From Agrobacterium tumefaciens (GTDB lineage: Bacteria > Pseudomonadota > Alphaproteobacteria > Rhizobiales > Rhizobiaceae), in the NCBI RefSeq assembly GCF_013337285.1, contig NZ_SUPW01000003.1:186001-250000 (forward strand): a stretch of DNA of 64,000 bases, given 5' to 3'. Below, one piece after another: positions 54,323-63,948 of this stretch (the first letter of the stretch is position 1; each line of letters opens with the position of its first letter). Under the pieces are notes generated by a model that had not been told where the DNA came from, did not search any database, and was given only the letters and a program-made list of their open reading frames with translations. The position numbers were made by a program, and so were the translations under genes.

Positions 54323-55123
54323 ATGCTCAAGCTGCGCTCTTTTCTTTTCAATACGCTGTTTTATCTCAACCTGATTGTCCGCATGATCGTGCTAACGCCG
54401 ATCTATTTCATCCTGCCGCGCAAAATCGCCTTCGAAATTCCCAAGAACTGGGCGCGGTCCAACCATTGGCTGATGAAAAACATCGTCGGCACCACCTTCG
54501 AGATCGAAGGGCTGGAGAACATCCCGGAAACCGGCTGCATTTTCGCGCCCAAGCATCAATCCTTCTGGGATACCTATGCACTGCTGCCCAATCTGCCGGA
54601 CCCCGTCTACATTCTGAAACGGGAATTGATGTGGATTCCGCTGTTCGGCTGGTATGTGATGAAACAGCGGATGATCCCGGTCAACCGCGCCGCACGTGGC
54701 AAGGTCATGCTGAAGGTGATGGAGCGGGCGAAAGAGGAAATGGCGGCAGGCCGCGAACTCATCATCTACCCCGAAGGCACACGCCGTCCGCCCGGCGCCG
54801 AACCCGAGTACCGTTACGGTATCGCCCGGCTCTACCGTGACCTGCAGGTGCCAGTCATTCCCGTCGCCATGCATCCCGGCCTCTTCTGGCCACGCCGTTC
54901 GACCATGCGTTATCCCGGCCATTTCAAGGTGCGTATCCTGCCGGCCATCGAGCCGGGGCTGGACCCCGACGTGTTTTTCAAGCGATTGATCGAGGTGACG
55001 GAAAAAGCGAGCGACGAATTGCTGCTGGAAACCGCGCGCAACAATCCGCACCTGCCGCTGCCGCCAACCGCCATCAAGCGCATCGCCGAACTTCAGGGCA
55101 CGGAAACGACCTCCGCCGACTAA
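54323..55123 (+). CDS. plsC: 1-acyl-sn-glycerol-3-phosphate acyltransferase
   Basis: 266 residues from the ATG with GGAAGG. N-terminal membrane helix (NLIVRMIVLTPIYFILP), then the PlsC domain with the catalytic HQSFWD (Hx4D) and EGTRR motifs, and NRAARGKVML in between. Transfers a second acyl group in phosphatidic acid synthesis. Its stop overlaps the stop of the convergent chaC by 4 nt. Confidence 0.93.
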   Translation: MLKLRSFLFNTLFYLNLIVRMIVLTPIYFILPRKIAFEIPKNWARSNHWLMKNIVGTTFEIEGLENIPETGCIFAPKHQSFWDTYALLPNLPDPVYILKRELMWIPLFGWYVMKQRMIPVNRAARGKVMLKVMERAKEEMAAGRELIIYPEGTRRPPGAEPEYRYGIARLYRDLQVPVIPVAMHPGLFWPRRSTMRYPGHFKVRILPAIEPGLDPDVFFKRLIEVTEKASDELLLETARNNPHLPLPPTAIKRIAELQGTETTSAD

Positions 55124-55647
55124 ACCGCAAGCGTGCCGACATTGGCGGCGATGCTTTCCAGCAGAGAGTCGCGGATGCCCATATCCTGCAGATGCTGCAC
55201 GGTATTGAAAACGTAATCGGTGTTGGGACCCGAGCGGCCGGATGCGGCAGCAATGATCGTCGCCGCCTCTGCGACACCCAGCCCGCCGATATATTGTTCA
55301 TGCGCGGGATCGGCCACATAGGTCACGGCACTGCTGCGCCGGCCATCGGAAAGCGCGATGGCGACGACACGTTCCTTGTAGACATTCGTTACCAGCTCGC
55401 GCTCACGCAGGTAAGCCATCACCGGCTCGTGGTCCTTCGCCTCGACCCGGAAGGCGACACCAAGGCAGGAGCCGCCACGCTCCAGACCCAGCACGAGACC
55501 GGGCTTTTCCGTAGTGCCTCTGTAAAAATTGGAACTGATGCAGAGCGAGCGACGATAACCGTGCAACCGCGCCTGCTGCCTTTCCGCGAAGGCAAAGCCG
55601 GGGTTCCACATCAACGAACCGTAGCCAAAGACCCAAAAATCGTCCAT
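55120..55647 (-). CDS. chaC: Gamma-glutamylcyclotransferase, ChaC type
   Basis: 175 residues from the ATG (the frame is open further upstream but without a better start). WVFGYGSLMWNPGF is the ChaC N-terminal motif, with the catalytic Glu in GLERGGSCLGVAFRV or a nearby position; ENVYKER-like VTNVYKERVVAI follows. Degrades glutathione to 5-oxoproline and Cys-Gly. Convergent with plsC. Confidence 0.88.
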   Translation of the reverse strand: MDDFWVFGYGSLMWNPGFAFAERQQARLHGYRRSLCISSNFYRGTTEKPGLVLGLERGGSCLGVAFRVEAKDHEPVMAYLRERELVTNVYKERVVAIALSDGRRSSAVTYVADPAHEQYIGGLGVAEAATIIAAASGRSGPNTDYVFNTVQHLQDMGIRDSLLESIAANVGTLAV

Positions 55648-55696
55648 ATCCCAAGCCAAATCTAAATTCCCTGAAGTCTGTTCATCGGAGATCAAT

Positions 55697-56698
55697 ATGG
55701 CAGCGTCAAGCCAATCCGGCACCGCCAAAAAATTCCTCTGGCTTGCCATCGCCATCCTTGTGGTCATCGGACTTTATACGGCCGGATGGTTTTATGCCGC
55801 CGACAGGCTGAAACAGACGGTACTGAACGTCATTTCGCCCTCGCAGGCGAGGAATGTCAGCGGCGAATGCGGCGATATCGCCTTCCGCGGTTATCCCTTC
55901 CGCATCGGCCTTTTCTGCTCCAAAGTGACCGTGGACGACAGCGGCAACGGCGTTTCAGCGTCTTTCGGCGAACTTCGCTCGGCGGCACAGGTCTATAATC
56001 CCGGCCATATTGTCTGGGAACTCGATTCGCCGGCGGAAATCCGATCCGCCCATGGCCTGACCGTTTCAGCCTCCTGGCAGAACATGCAGTCGAGCATCGT
56101 CACCAAGCTGAAGGGCATCGACCGCACCTCGCTGGTGATCGACGGTCTCAAGGCGCAGGCGGTTTCCTCCGTTACCGGCCAGACGATTGATTTCGATGCC
56201 GTCAAGACGGAAATGCACCTGCGCCAGAACGGCGCCGATCTTGACGGCGCAATCACGCTGACCGACTCGGCAACCGTCATCAAGGATTGGCCGCAGGTTC
56301 TTCCCCGCCTCGATGCCATCATCGATGTGACGCTCGCGGGTAAGGCGGGCATGGTGGACGGCAGCGACACGTCAGGCCTTTATGGCACAAGCGGCGAGCT
56401 TCGCCGGCTGTTGGCCGATATTGGCGACGGCCGCACCATGCGCATCAGCGGCCCTTTCTCCTTCGACAATGAAGGCTATCTATCCGGTCAGTTCAAGCTG
56501 GAGATCGAAAAGCTCGGCGCATGGTCGGACAATGCCAAGCAGGCGTTTCCACAGCTGCAATCCACCATCGATACGGCCCGCAAACTGCTCGGCGCGCTCG
56601 CCGGCGGCGGAGACAGGGCATCGGTCGATCTCGTGGTGGACCGCGGCCGTGCCACCGTCAGCGGCTTCATCCCGCTGGGCAAGATACCGCCGATTTAA
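55697..56698 (+). CDS. DUF2125 domain-containing protein
   Basis: 333 residues. One N-terminal membrane helix (FLWLAIAILVVIGLYTAGWFYAA), then a large extracytoplasmic beta-rich domain: CGDIAFRGYPFRIGLFCSKVTVDD, a repeat of DLDGAITLTDSA-type strands, and a C-terminal VDLVVDRGRATVSGFIPLG. Matches the alphaproteobacterial DUF2125 family; function unknown. Its stop overlaps the convergent GNAT gene by 4 nt. Confidence 0.88.
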   Translation: MAASSQSGTAKKFLWLAIAILVVIGLYTAGWFYAADRLKQTVLNVISPSQARNVSGECGDIAFRGYPFRIGLFCSKVTVDDSGNGVSASFGELRSAAQVYNPGHIVWELDSPAEIRSAHGLTVSASWQNMQSSIVTKLKGIDRTSLVIDGLKAQAVSSVTGQTIDFDAVKTEMHLRQNGADLDGAITLTDSATVIKDWPQVLPRLDAIIDVTLAGKAGMVDGSDTSGLYGTSGELRRLLADIGDGRTMRISGPFSFDNEGYLSGQFKLEIEKLGAWSDNAKQAFPQLQSTIDTARKLLGALAGGGDRASVDLVVDRGRATVSGFIPLGKIPPI

Positions 56699-57114
56699 CA
56701 GAGAGGTTTTGTGAAAAATACCTCAGCGGCATCCTGAATCTCCGCAAAGTTCAGGATGCCCGCTTCTTGATATCCATTGTGACGATGCCACCTCTGTGGT
56801 TCCTCTTCATCCTGCTGGCTCGAGGTCATCACCAGAGATGCCCCTTGCTGACGCATTTGAGTTTCCCAAAAACCCGTAAGCGCTGCGCCGACTCCATGCC
56901 GGCGAAATTCAGGAATGACGCGGATCATGTCCATATAGGGAATCTTTCCCCAGAACATTGAGAAGCGCAGAAAGCCGACTAAAACCAAATCTTTTTTTGC
57001 GACGAGATATTCGCGGTGTCCAACGCACCGCCGCAACCAAGCCTCATCAATCCATTTGTCTTCACGCAGGAGCCAATCGATATCGCCATCCATCGCTGCC
57101 GATATCGATATCAT
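56695..57114 (-). CDS. GNAT family N-acetyltransferase
   Basis: 139 residues from an ATG with AGGTGG (a GTG three codons earlier is also in frame). GNAT core: YLVAKKDLVLVGFLRFSMFWGKIPYMDMIRVIPEFRRHGVGAALTGFWE, where RRHGVGAAL is the acetyl-CoA loop. Substrate unknown. Ends just before tyrC on the same strand (10 nt). Confidence 0.85.
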   Translation of the reverse strand: MISISAAMDGDIDWLLREDKWIDEAWLRRCVGHREYLVAKKDLVLVGFLRFSMFWGKIPYMDMIRVIPEFRRHGVGAALTGFWETQMRQQGASLVMTSSQQDEEEPQRWHRHNGYQEAGILNFAEIQDAAEVFFTKPLC

Positions 57115-57123
57115 GCCAGCCAC

Positions 57124-58053
57124 CTATTTCTTCTGGTCCAGCGCATGACGCCCGAAGTCGGGCGTATCAACGTCCTGACCAGCCTCAATGATGGAGCGGC
57201 GGATGGAGCGTGTGCGGGAGAACAACTCAAACAACTTGTCGCCCTCGCCCCAGCGGATCGCTCTTTGCAGCGACGCAAGGTCCTCGGAAAACCGCGCCAG
57301 CATTTCGAGAATGGCATCCTTGTTGTGCAGGCAGACGTCACGCCACATGGTCGGATCGGAGGCGGCGAGACGGGTGAAGTCACGGAAGCCGGAAGCGGAA
57401 TATTTGATGACTTCCGATTCGGTCACCGTCTCCAGATCGTCCGCCGTGCCGACGATATTGTAAGCGATGATATGCGGCAGATGCGAGACGATCGCCAGAA
57501 CCTTGTCGTGATGTTCGGCATCCATTTCATCGACGCGCGAGCCTAGCGCCCGCCAGAAATCCTTCAGCTTTTCCAGCGCCTCGGCGTCCGTGCCCGGCAG
57601 CGGCGTAAAGATGCACCAGCGCTCACGGAACAGACCGGCGAAACCGGCATCCGGACCGGATTTTTCCGTGCCCGCCAGCGGATGGCCGGGAATGAAATGC
57701 ACATTGTCAGGCATATGCGGCGCCATCTGGGCGATAACCGAGGCCTTGGTGGAGCCGACATCGGTGACGATGGCGCCCGGTTTCAGATGCGGCGCAATCT
57801 GCTGCGCCACACTTTCCGACGCGCCGACCGGCACCGAAACAATGACGAGATCGGCATCCTTCACCGCTTCCGCCGCCGAGACGGAATAGTCCGTGCCAAG
57901 CGCCAGTTCCTCCGCCCGTTTCAGCGTGTCTTCGCTGCGGGTGGAAATCGTCACATTGCGGGCAAGCCCCAGTTCGCGGATGTCGCGGGCAATCGACGAG
58001 CCGATCAGGCCGATGCCGATCAGCGCGATGCGTTCAAACATGATCTCGCCCAT
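57124..58053 (-). CDS. tyrC: Prephenate/arogenate dehydrogenase
   Basis: 309 residues from the ATG that overlaps the hisC stop. NAD-binding IGIGLIGSSIARDIRELG, then the GHPLAGTEKSGP substrate segment and a helical C-terminal domain with HHDKVLAIVSHLPHIIAYNI. It oxidises prephenate or arogenate in tyrosine synthesis (single-function type, no chorismate mutase domain). In an operon with hisC, a common alphaproteobacterial arrangement. Confidence 0.93.
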   Translation of the reverse strand: MGEIMFERIALIGIGLIGSSIARDIRELGLARNVTISTRSEDTLKRAEELALGTDYSVSAAEAVKDADLVIVSVPVGASESVAQQIAPHLKPGAIVTDVGSTKASVIAQMAPHMPDNVHFIPGHPLAGTEKSGPDAGFAGLFRERWCIFTPLPGTDAEALEKLKDFWRALGSRVDEMDAEHHDKVLAIVSHLPHIIAYNIVGTADDLETVTESEVIKYSASGFRDFTRLAASDPTMWRDVCLHNKDAILEMLARFSEDLASLQRAIRWGEGDKLFELFSRTRSIRRSIIEAGQDVDTPDFGRHALDQKK

Positions 58054-59159
58054 CACGCCTGCCCCATGAACTCGGTAAGTGCGGCGATAACGCCGAGATT
58101 GGCTTCTTCCGAGCCGACGGTCATTCTCAGCGCATTCGGGAAACCGTAACCACGCACTGCACGCAGGATGTAACCGCGTCGGCTCAGGAACTCATCCGCA
58201 TCCGTTGCCCGCCTGCCATCCTGATCGGGGAAATGGATCAGGACGAAATTGGCAACAGACGGCGTGATTTCGAGGCCGAGACCGGTGAAGGCGGTCGTCA
58301 GCTTGTCCATCCACAGCGCATTATGCGCCACGGCCTGTTGGACAAAGCCCTGATCGCGGATTGCAGCGGCACCGGCAGCGATGGCTGGCGCGCTCATGTT
58401 GAACGGGCCGCGAACGCGGTTCAACGCATCGATGACGGCGGCCGGACCATACATCCAGCCGACGCGCAGCGCGGCCAGACCATAGACCTTGGAGAAGGTG
58501 CGGGTCATCACCACGTTGCGGTTGCCGGATACCAGCTCAAGCCCCGCTTCGTAATCATTCCTGCGCACATATTCGGCGTAAGCCGCATCCAGCACCAGCA
58601 CGGCATGTTTCGGCAGACCGGCCTGCAGGCGGCGGATTTCCGCGACGGGAACATAGGTGCCGGTAGGGTTGCCCGGATTGGCGATGAAAACCATCTTCGT
58701 CCTCGGCGTGACGGCGGCAAGCACGGCGTCCACATCCACCGCGCAGTCCTTTTCCTTCACGGTCACCGGCGTCGCGCCCGCACCCATGATCTGGATCTTG
58801 TAGACGAGGAAACCGTGCTCGGTGATGATCGCCTCATCGCCCGCGCCGAGATAGACATGGCAAAGCAGGCCCAGAAGCTCATCCGAGCCATTGCCGCACA
58901 TGATGTTCGCGATGTTGAGGCCGTGCACGTCGGCAATCGCCTGACGCAACGCTATCGCCTGACCGTCGGGATAGATCTCCAGATGGCTGGCGGCCGCACC
59001 GAAAGCTTCGATCGCCTTCGGGCTCGGACCGAGCGGTGTTTCGTTGGAGGAGAGCTTATAAACCTTCGCAACGCCGTCCACATGTTCCTTGCCAGGAACA
59101 TAAGCGGCGATATCCAGAATACCCGGACGCGGAACAGGTTGGTTAAGCTCTGCACTCAT
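58053..59159 (-). CDS. hisC: Histidinol-phosphate aminotransferase
   Basis: 368 residues, PLP fold [69 protein letters not shown] with the Schiff-base Lys. Works in histidine synthesis; in many alphaproteobacteria it also transaminates aromatic precursors, which fits its coupling to tyrC. The upstream methyltransferase gene is separated by a terminator. Confidence 0.93.
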   Translation of the reverse strand: MSAELNQPVPRPGILDIAAYVPGKEHVDGVAKVYKLSSNETPLGPSPKAIEAFGAAASHLEIYPDGQAIALRQAIADVHGLNIANIMCGNGSDELLGLLCHVYLGAGDEAIITEHGFLVYKIQIMGAGATPVTVKEKDCAVDVDAVLAAVTPRTKMVFIANPGNPTGTYVPVAEIRRLQAGLPKHAVLVLDAAYAEYVRRNDYEAGLELVSGNRNVVMTRTFSKVYGLAALRVGWMYGPAAVIDALNRVRGPFNMSAPAIAAGAAAIRDQGFVQQAVAHNALWMDKLTTAFTGLGLEITPSVANFVLIHFPDQDGRRATDADEFLSRRGYILRAVRGYGFPNALRMTVGSEEANLGVIAALTEFMGQA

Positions 59160-59173
59160 TTGATCGACCTTTG

Positions 59174-59195
59174 GAAAAACGCCGGAGAACCCGGC
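59174..59195 (-). terminator. Terminator between methyltransferase gene and hisC
   Basis: Stem GCCGG/CCGGC with 5-nt loop, followed on the minus strand by GTTTTTCC; an adjacent AATGCC/GGCATT hairpin precedes it. Ends transcripts of the methyltransferase gene, so hisC-tyrC probably has its own promoter. Confidence 0.65.
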
Positions 59196-59243
59196 AAAAG
59201 CAATGCCGGAGGCATTAGACCGGAATGGCCGCTTTGTCGAGGG

Positions 59244-60005
59244 TCAGCGCGGCTTTCCCGGTTTTGCAGCAGTGCGGGTGGTGGGTACCCCCTGCGGCGC
59301 GAGAACCGGCACAAAAACCCGGCGCGAGGCGCGCTGGGTGACTGGCAATCCCTGATAGAGACGCTTCTGGGCTTCAACCACGATGACGCCGGAAAACAGC
59401 GGCCAGAGCCTGCGGCCGGTGAGTTCGAGGTAACGGCGGAATTTCAGCACGGGCCGGCTGGTAGTGGGCGGAAAGAACAGTGCTTCGGCCGAAGCCCCCG
59501 GCGTGAAATTGGTTTCGCGCAGAAGCGCCGTCAGCTGTCCGCGTGAGTAGGGCCGCCCGGAACCGAAAGGCGTGTGTTCCATGCGCGCCCAGACCCCCCG
59601 CCGGTTCGGCACCACGATGACCAGACGGCCACCCGGCGCCAGCACCCGCCACAGTTCCTTCAAACTCTCGCGTGGATTTTCGGCAAATTCCAGCGCATGC
59701 ACCATCAGGACCCGATCTATCGACGAATCGGGCAGCGGCAATTCCTCGTCAAACACCAGCGCGGTGGAGGAAAGTTCGCCAGCCGGCCAGTTCACCGCCC
59801 CCTGCCCCGCCGGCATGAAGGCGAAAGTGCGCTCCGTATCGTGGCGGAACCGCTCTAGAAACGGCACGGCATAACCGAGGCCGACCAGCCGTTCCTCCGG
59901 CAAGGGCGGCCATAGCGTCGAAAGCGCCATGGTAATCGCCTGCTCGGCGGAGCGGCCAAGCGGAGAATGATAGAATTCGCGCAGATCGACGATATCGGTA
60001 TTCAT
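59244..60005 (-). CDS. Class I SAM-dependent methyltransferase
   Basis: 253 residues from the ATG at 60005 (a longer frame upstream is not supported). SAM-binding elements are weak at the N-terminus; VGLGYAVPFLERF, then LPLPDSSIDRVLMVHALEFAENPRESLKELWRVLAPGGRLVIVVPNRRG is the standard methyltransferase 11 pattern. C-terminus rich in Arg/Pro. Substrate unknown. Divergent from gloB with 119 nt between. Confidence 0.88.
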   Translation of the reverse strand: MNTDIVDLREFYHSPLGRSAEQAITMALSTLWPPLPEERLVGLGYAVPFLERFRHDTERTFAFMPAGQGAVNWPAGELSSTALVFDEELPLPDSSIDRVLMVHALEFAENPRESLKELWRVLAPGGRLVIVVPNRRGVWARMEHTPFGSGRPYSRGQLTALLRETNFTPGASAEALFFPPTTSRPVLKFRRYLELTGRRLWPLFSGVIVVEAQKRLYQGLPVTQRASRRVFVPVLAPQGVPTTRTAAKPGKPR

Positions 60006-60124
60006 GGGCGAGAATGTAGCATCAGGCGGTTGGACTTCAAGGCGTCTGCCCCTACATTGGAAGTCAGTTGGGAAAGTCAGGCGGACAAATGCGCCGGTTT
60101 TGGCCGGTAAATGGAGAGGACACG

Positions 60125-60895
60125 ATGAAACCTTTGGAAATAGACGTCTTTCTTTGCCGCAGCGACAATTTCGGAGTGCTCCTGCACGATCCCGAAAGCG
60201 GGGCAACCGCTGCCATCGATGCGCCGGAGGAAGGGCCGATCCTGCATGCTCTCGATGGCCACGGCTGGAAACTGACGCATATCTTCACCACTCACCACCA
60301 TCAGGACCATGTGGAAGCCAATCTGGCGCTGAAGGACAAGTTCCGCTGCGAGGTGTACGGCCCCTATGACGAGGCGATTGCAATACCGGGCCTTGATCGC
60401 TCGCAGGCCGATGGTGATGAGTTCGAATTCGCCGGACGCCGCGTTCAGGTCATTGCCACACCCGGCCACACGGCGGGCCACATCTGTTATTATTTGCCGG
60501 ATGATGGCTTGCTATTTGCCGCCGATACGCTGTTCGCCATGGGCTGCGGCCGCCTGTTCGAGCGCCCCGCGGCGGATATGTGGCACTCCTTCCAGAAACT
60601 GATGGCCCTGCCGGATGAGACGCGCGTCTATTTCGGCCACGAATATACGCTTTCGAATGCCCGTTTTGCACTGACCGTTGATCCCGACAATGCAGTGCTG
60701 AGCGAACGCGCAGCGCGTGTCGAGACGGCGCGGAAGGCCAATGAGTTCACCATTCCCACCACCATCGGGCTCGAAAAGCAGACCAATCCCTATATGCGGG
60801 TGACGGACGCCGGCATTCGCAGACATCTTGGCCTTGAAGGGGCCACCGATGCCGACGTCTTTGCGGAAATTCGCACGCGCAAGGACAATTTCTGA
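60125..60895 (+). CDS. gloB: Hydroxyacylglutathione hydrolase (glyoxalase II)
   Basis: 256 residues from an ATG with GGAGAGG. Binuclear metal motif [12 protein letters not shown] (THxHxDH), [39 protein letters not shown], and the C-terminal domain. Hydrolyses S-D-lactoylglutathione in methylglyoxal detoxification. Its stop overlaps the next start (TGATG). Confidence 0.95.
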   Translation: MKPLEIDVFLCRSDNFGVLLHDPESGATAAIDAPEEGPILHALDGHGWKLTHIFTTHHHQDHVEANLALKDKFRCEVYGPYDEAIAIPGLDRSQADGDEFEFAGRRVQVIATPGHTAGHICYYLPDDGLLFAADTLFAMGCGRLFERPAADMWHSFQKLMALPDETRVYFGHEYTLSNARFALTVDPDNAVLSERAARVETARKANEFTIPTTIGLEKQTNPYMRVTDAGIRRHLGLEGATDADVFAEIRTRKDNF

Positions 60896-61335
60896 TGGGC
60901 GCCGATCTGTCTGCGGAAGCGATCATTCGCGAATTGGGGCTGGAACCGCATCCCGAAGGCGGTTTTTACCACCAGACTTTTCGCGACAGGGCAGGCGGCG
61001 AGCGTGGCCACTCGACGGCGATTTATTATCTGCTGGAAAAGGGTGTGCGTTCGCACTGGCATCGGGTCACCGACGCGGTGGAGGTCTGGCATTATTACGC
61101 CGGCGCGCCGATCACGCTGCATCTTTCGGACGACGGCCGGGAAGTGCAGACCTTCACGCTCGGCCCTGACATTCTTGAAGGCGAGCGCCCGCAGGTGATC
61201 GTGCCGGCCAATTGCTGGCAATCGGCGGAAAGCCTCGGCGACTTCACCCTCGTCGGCTGTACCGTTTCGCCGGGCTTCGCTTTTTCGAGCTTCGTTATGG
61301 CTGAACCCGGCTGGTCGCCGGGTGGTGTGCCGTAG
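60895..61335 (+). CDS. DUF985 cupin protein
   Basis: 146 residues. Cupin beta-barrel of the DUF985 type: LGLEPHPEGGFYHQTFRD, STAIYYLLEKGVRSHWHRVTDAVEVWHYYAGAPITLHL, VIVPANCWQSAES, VGCTVSPGFAFSSFVMA. Coupled to gloB. Related proteins include RmlC-like sugar epimerase-fold enzymes, but function is undefined. Confidence 0.9.
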   Translation: MGADLSAEAIIRELGLEPHPEGGFYHQTFRDRAGGERGHSTAIYYLLEKGVRSHWHRVTDAVEVWHYYAGAPITLHLSDDGREVQTFTLGPDILEGERPQVIVPANCWQSAESLGDFTLVGCTVSPGFAFSSFVMAEPGWSPGGVP

Positions 61336-61374
61336 ACGCCAGAACAATGCCGGTGGAGTGAACCTATGCCACTT

Positions 61375-61403
61375 GTTTCTTCTCCCTGAGGGGGAGAAGA
61401 AAC
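61375..61403. terminator. Hairpin between convergent cupin and DUF3108 genes
   Basis: Perfect 12-bp stem GTTTCTTCTCCC/GGGAGAAGAAAC with a 5-nt loop. Stable enough to act in both directions, although neither side ends in a long T-run. Confidence 0.55.
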
Positions 61404-61432
61404 GCGCGGCAACGCCGTGCTATCAATCCCGG

Positions 61433-62206
61433 TCAGCCCCCGTATTTCGTCGCGGTAATATAGACCTGCCCCACCCGCGTTGGAATGATGGCGTAGACCG
61501 GCGCATAAACATCCATATTGTTCGACTTGGCGAACCAGATCTCCATCGAGATGGATTTCAGATATTCGATATCCTTGCGTCCCTGCCGATAACCCGATTT
61601 CGGCACGTAACGCGCCTTGCAGACGATGGCATCGCCACTGAAGCCGTTGGTCTTGAACGGCTTGGTGCCACTGGGGCTCAAAACGAGGTCGAGACGCGAT
61701 TCGCCATCATAGATCGGCAGACGCGTGGGGCAGATGCGGCCACCTGAGGGAATGATGAGACCGGAAATCGGATCGAGAACCGAGCGCAGGTCGCGATCCT
61801 TCACGTCCACCCAGTTGTCCGGCCGGGCCTTCTGCTCCGGTTTCACCGTCGTCGAGGTGACATTGCCGTTGCGGTAGACGACGTCATAGGTCCGTACCCG
61901 CTTGCCGTCCTTGTAGACCAGCGAATATTCGTTCGCCTGCAGCCGGTGGCCGCGCTTGGCGCCGGAAACCGTCGTCTTGCCGGAAATATCCTTGAGAATG
62001 CTGGCAAGGCCGGCGGCGCTGAAGGAGCCGGAGATCGAATAATTCGGCCCGTCCATGCGAGTCGAAAAACTTGCCCGCGCAATCGGCAGAATGCCGAGAT
62101 TGATGCTGTATTCGCTTGTATGGCGTGCTTCGGCGGCGAGCGAGGGGGAGACGCCCGCAAACGCCATTGTCACGGCCATGAAAATGCTTTTTCCTCTGGC
62201 AATCAT
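61433..62206 (-). CDS. DUF3108 domain-containing protein
   Basis: 257 residues. Signal peptide (SIFMAVTMAFAGVSPSLAAEA), then the DUF3108 beta-sheet domain: INLGILPIARASFSTRMDGPNYSISGSFSAAGLASILKDISGK, KPEQKARPDNWVDVKDRDL, DLVLSPSGTKPFKTNGFSGDAIVCKARYVPKSGYRQGRK. Exported, function unknown. Divergent from rpmB. Confidence 0.88.
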   Translation of the reverse strand: MIARGKSIFMAVTMAFAGVSPSLAAEARHTSEYSINLGILPIARASFSTRMDGPNYSISGSFSAAGLASILKDISGKTTVSGAKRGHRLQANEYSLVYKDGKRVRTYDVVYRNGNVTSTTVKPEQKARPDNWVDVKDRDLRSVLDPISGLIIPSGGRICPTRLPIYDGESRLDLVLSPSGTKPFKTNGFSGDAIVCKARYVPKSGYRQGRKDIEYLKSISMEIWFAKSNNMDVYAPVYAIIPTRVGQVYITATKYGG

Positions 62207-62457
62207 TTCGATATCACCTTAAAAGAGGCGCGGAAGCGGCCTTATCGGGCGATGATATACGCTGACTTGTGGCAATAAAAAAGCGGACGACGGTTGAAAA
62301 CGCCGGAATTTCCTTTCATTTGATCGCGAGCGGCTTGACTGTTAAGTCTCGTCTGACTATAGAACCGCAACTTTCCAATCAAGGCCAGTTGGATTGCCTC
62401 TCCGGTTTTGCCGGTGGCGAGCCAGTGGCGAAACAGACGAACGAAATAGGTGTACCC

Positions 62458-62748
62458 ATGTCCCGTGTATGCGAATTGACCGGCAAGGGCGTCCAGACGG
62501 GCAACAACGTCAGCCACGCCAACAACAGGACCAAGCGCCGGTTCCTTCCGAACCTCTGCCAAGTCACGTTGATCTCCGATGCTCTCGGCCAGCGCTTCCG
62601 CCTGCGTGTTTCCGCAGCTGCTCTGCGTTCCGTTGAACACCGTGGCGGCCTCGATGCTTTCCTTCTGAAGTCCGGCGAAAATGATCTGAGCATGCGCGCT
62701 CGTCTCCTGCGCCGCCAGATCGCCAAGAAGACGGCTGAAGCTGCTTAA
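62458..62748 (+). CDS. rpmB: 50S ribosomal protein L28
   Basis: 96 residues from an ATG with AGGTG, with a conventional N-terminus [29 protein letters not shown] and basic C-terminus [11 protein letters not shown]. The zinc Cys motif of some L28 is absent. Alphaproteobacterial L28 is of this length. Followed by a strong terminator. Confidence 0.96.
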   Translation: MSRVCELTGKGVQTGNNVSHANNRTKRRFLPNLCQVTLISDALGQRFRLRVSAAALRSVEHRGGLDAFLLKSGENDLSMRARLLRRQIAKKTAEAA

Positions 62749-62777
62749 TAGCGGTTTCGACATCATCGATATTCAGA

Positions 62778-62811
62778 AGGCTTGAATGGCTTTTGCCGCT
62801 CAGGCCTTTTG
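62778..62811 (+). terminator. Rho-independent terminator after rpmB
   Basis: 8-bp RNA stem (AGGCTTGA with TCAGGCCT, one G-U pair), 14-nt loop that itself contains short pairing, then TTTTG. Located between rpmB and the VUT-type transporter start. Confidence 0.75.
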
Positions 62812-62857
62812 TCTGTCTAAATTCGCTCCAACTGGTGGCATCACCCAGGATAAAAAA

Positions 62858-63496
62858 ATGCTGACCCTGCGCTATACGCTGATCTACGTTCTACTGATGA
62901 CACTGGTGGTCGTCGCTTCCAATATTCTGGTGCAATATCCGCTTTCCGGATCGCTGTTCGGCGTCAATCTGGGCGATCTGTTGACCTGGGGCGCCTTTAC
63001 CTATCCGGTCGCCTTCCTCGTCACCGACCTGACAAACCGCCAGTTCGGCCCCTCGGTCGCGCGGCGCGTCGTGCTCGCGGGCTTTGTCGTTGGGGTAACG
63101 CTGTCCTTCTGGACTTCCATTCCGCGCATCGCAGTGGCTTCCGGCACCGCCTATCTCATCGGCCAGTTGCTCGATATTTCGGTCTTCAACCGCCTGCGCC
63201 GCCAGCGCTGGTGGCATGCGCCGCTTGCCGGCTCGATGCTGGGTTCGGTACTGGATACGGCACTGTTCTTCTCCATCGCCTTTGCCGCGAGTTTCGCCTT
63301 TGTCGGCCCCAATGATGCCTTCGCCATCGAAAACGCACCCATACTCGGCGCGCTTACCCTTGAAGCGCCGCGTTGGATTTCCTGGGCATTGGGCGATCTT
63401 TCGGTGAAAATCCTTGTCGGCCTGGTCATGCTTCTGCCTTACGGCGCGCTGATGAACACGCTGAAGCCGATGCCGGGCACAGTCAAATCGGGCTGA
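62858..63496 (+). CDS. VUT-family queuosine precursor transporter (YhhQ-like)
   Basis: 212 residues from the ATG with AGGA (a longer frame overlaps the rpmB terminator). Six membrane segments; typical family stretch WGAFTYPVAFLVTDLTNRQFGPSVARRVVLAGF and AYLIGQLLDISVFNRLR. COG1738 members import preQ0/preQ1 or queuine for tRNA queuosine. The gluQ gene of this window acts on the same modified tRNA. Confidence 0.88.
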   Translation: MLTLRYTLIYVLLMTLVVVASNILVQYPLSGSLFGVNLGDLLTWGAFTYPVAFLVTDLTNRQFGPSVARRVVLAGFVVGVTLSFWTSIPRIAVASGTAYLIGQLLDISVFNRLRRQRWWHAPLAGSMLGSVLDTALFFSIAFAASFAFVGPNDAFAIENAPILGALTLEAPRWISWALGDLSVKILVGLVMLLPYGALMNTLKPMPGTVKSG

Positions 63497-63609
63497 CATT
63501 ATCCGCCAGCCGCATTTGAAGCTGTGCAGGCGTGGATCAAATCACGCTTGCAAACCGGCGGACCGCGTTGCAGTCTGCCGTCCGTGGTGCAGCACGGAGG
63601 CGGATCGGC

Positions 63610-63945
63610 ATGCAGATCAAGGATGTTATCGACATTGTGGATGCGACGAGCGCGACGCTTTCGGGCTCCAGCTTTGATGACGTCAATCTGTCGGGAACGG
63701 TCTTCAACAATGTCAATCTGGCCGGCACACGCTTCAACGACATCAACTTTTCCGGTGCGTCGTTTACGGATAGCAACATGTCCGGCTGGTCGATCGATGA
63801 CGTCAATTTTACCGGACTGAAGCTGAGCAACACAAATCTGTCCGGCGCGCAGATAACGGCATGCCGAATGACAGGCATGAAGATCGACGGCGTTCCGGTC
63901 GAGGATCTCCTCGCTGCCTACAAGGCGGCACAGGAGAAGGCCTGA
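63610..63945 (+). CDS. Pentapeptide-repeat protein
   Basis: 111 residues from an ATG with GGAGG. After about 12 residues there is a series of pentapeptide-type repeats (SSFDDVNLSGTVFNNVNLAGTRFNDINFSGASFTDSNMSG), each unit with a central hydrophobic residue followed by polar ones, forming a right-handed quadrilateral beta helix. C-terminus helical (VPVEDLLAAYKAAQE). Role unknown. Confidence 0.87.
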   Translation: MQIKDVIDIVDATSATLSGSSFDDVNLSGTVFNNVNLAGTRFNDINFSGASFTDSNMSGWSIDDVNFTGLKLSNTNLSGAQITACRMTGMKIDGVPVEDLLAAYKAAQEKA

Positions 63946-63948
63946 TAT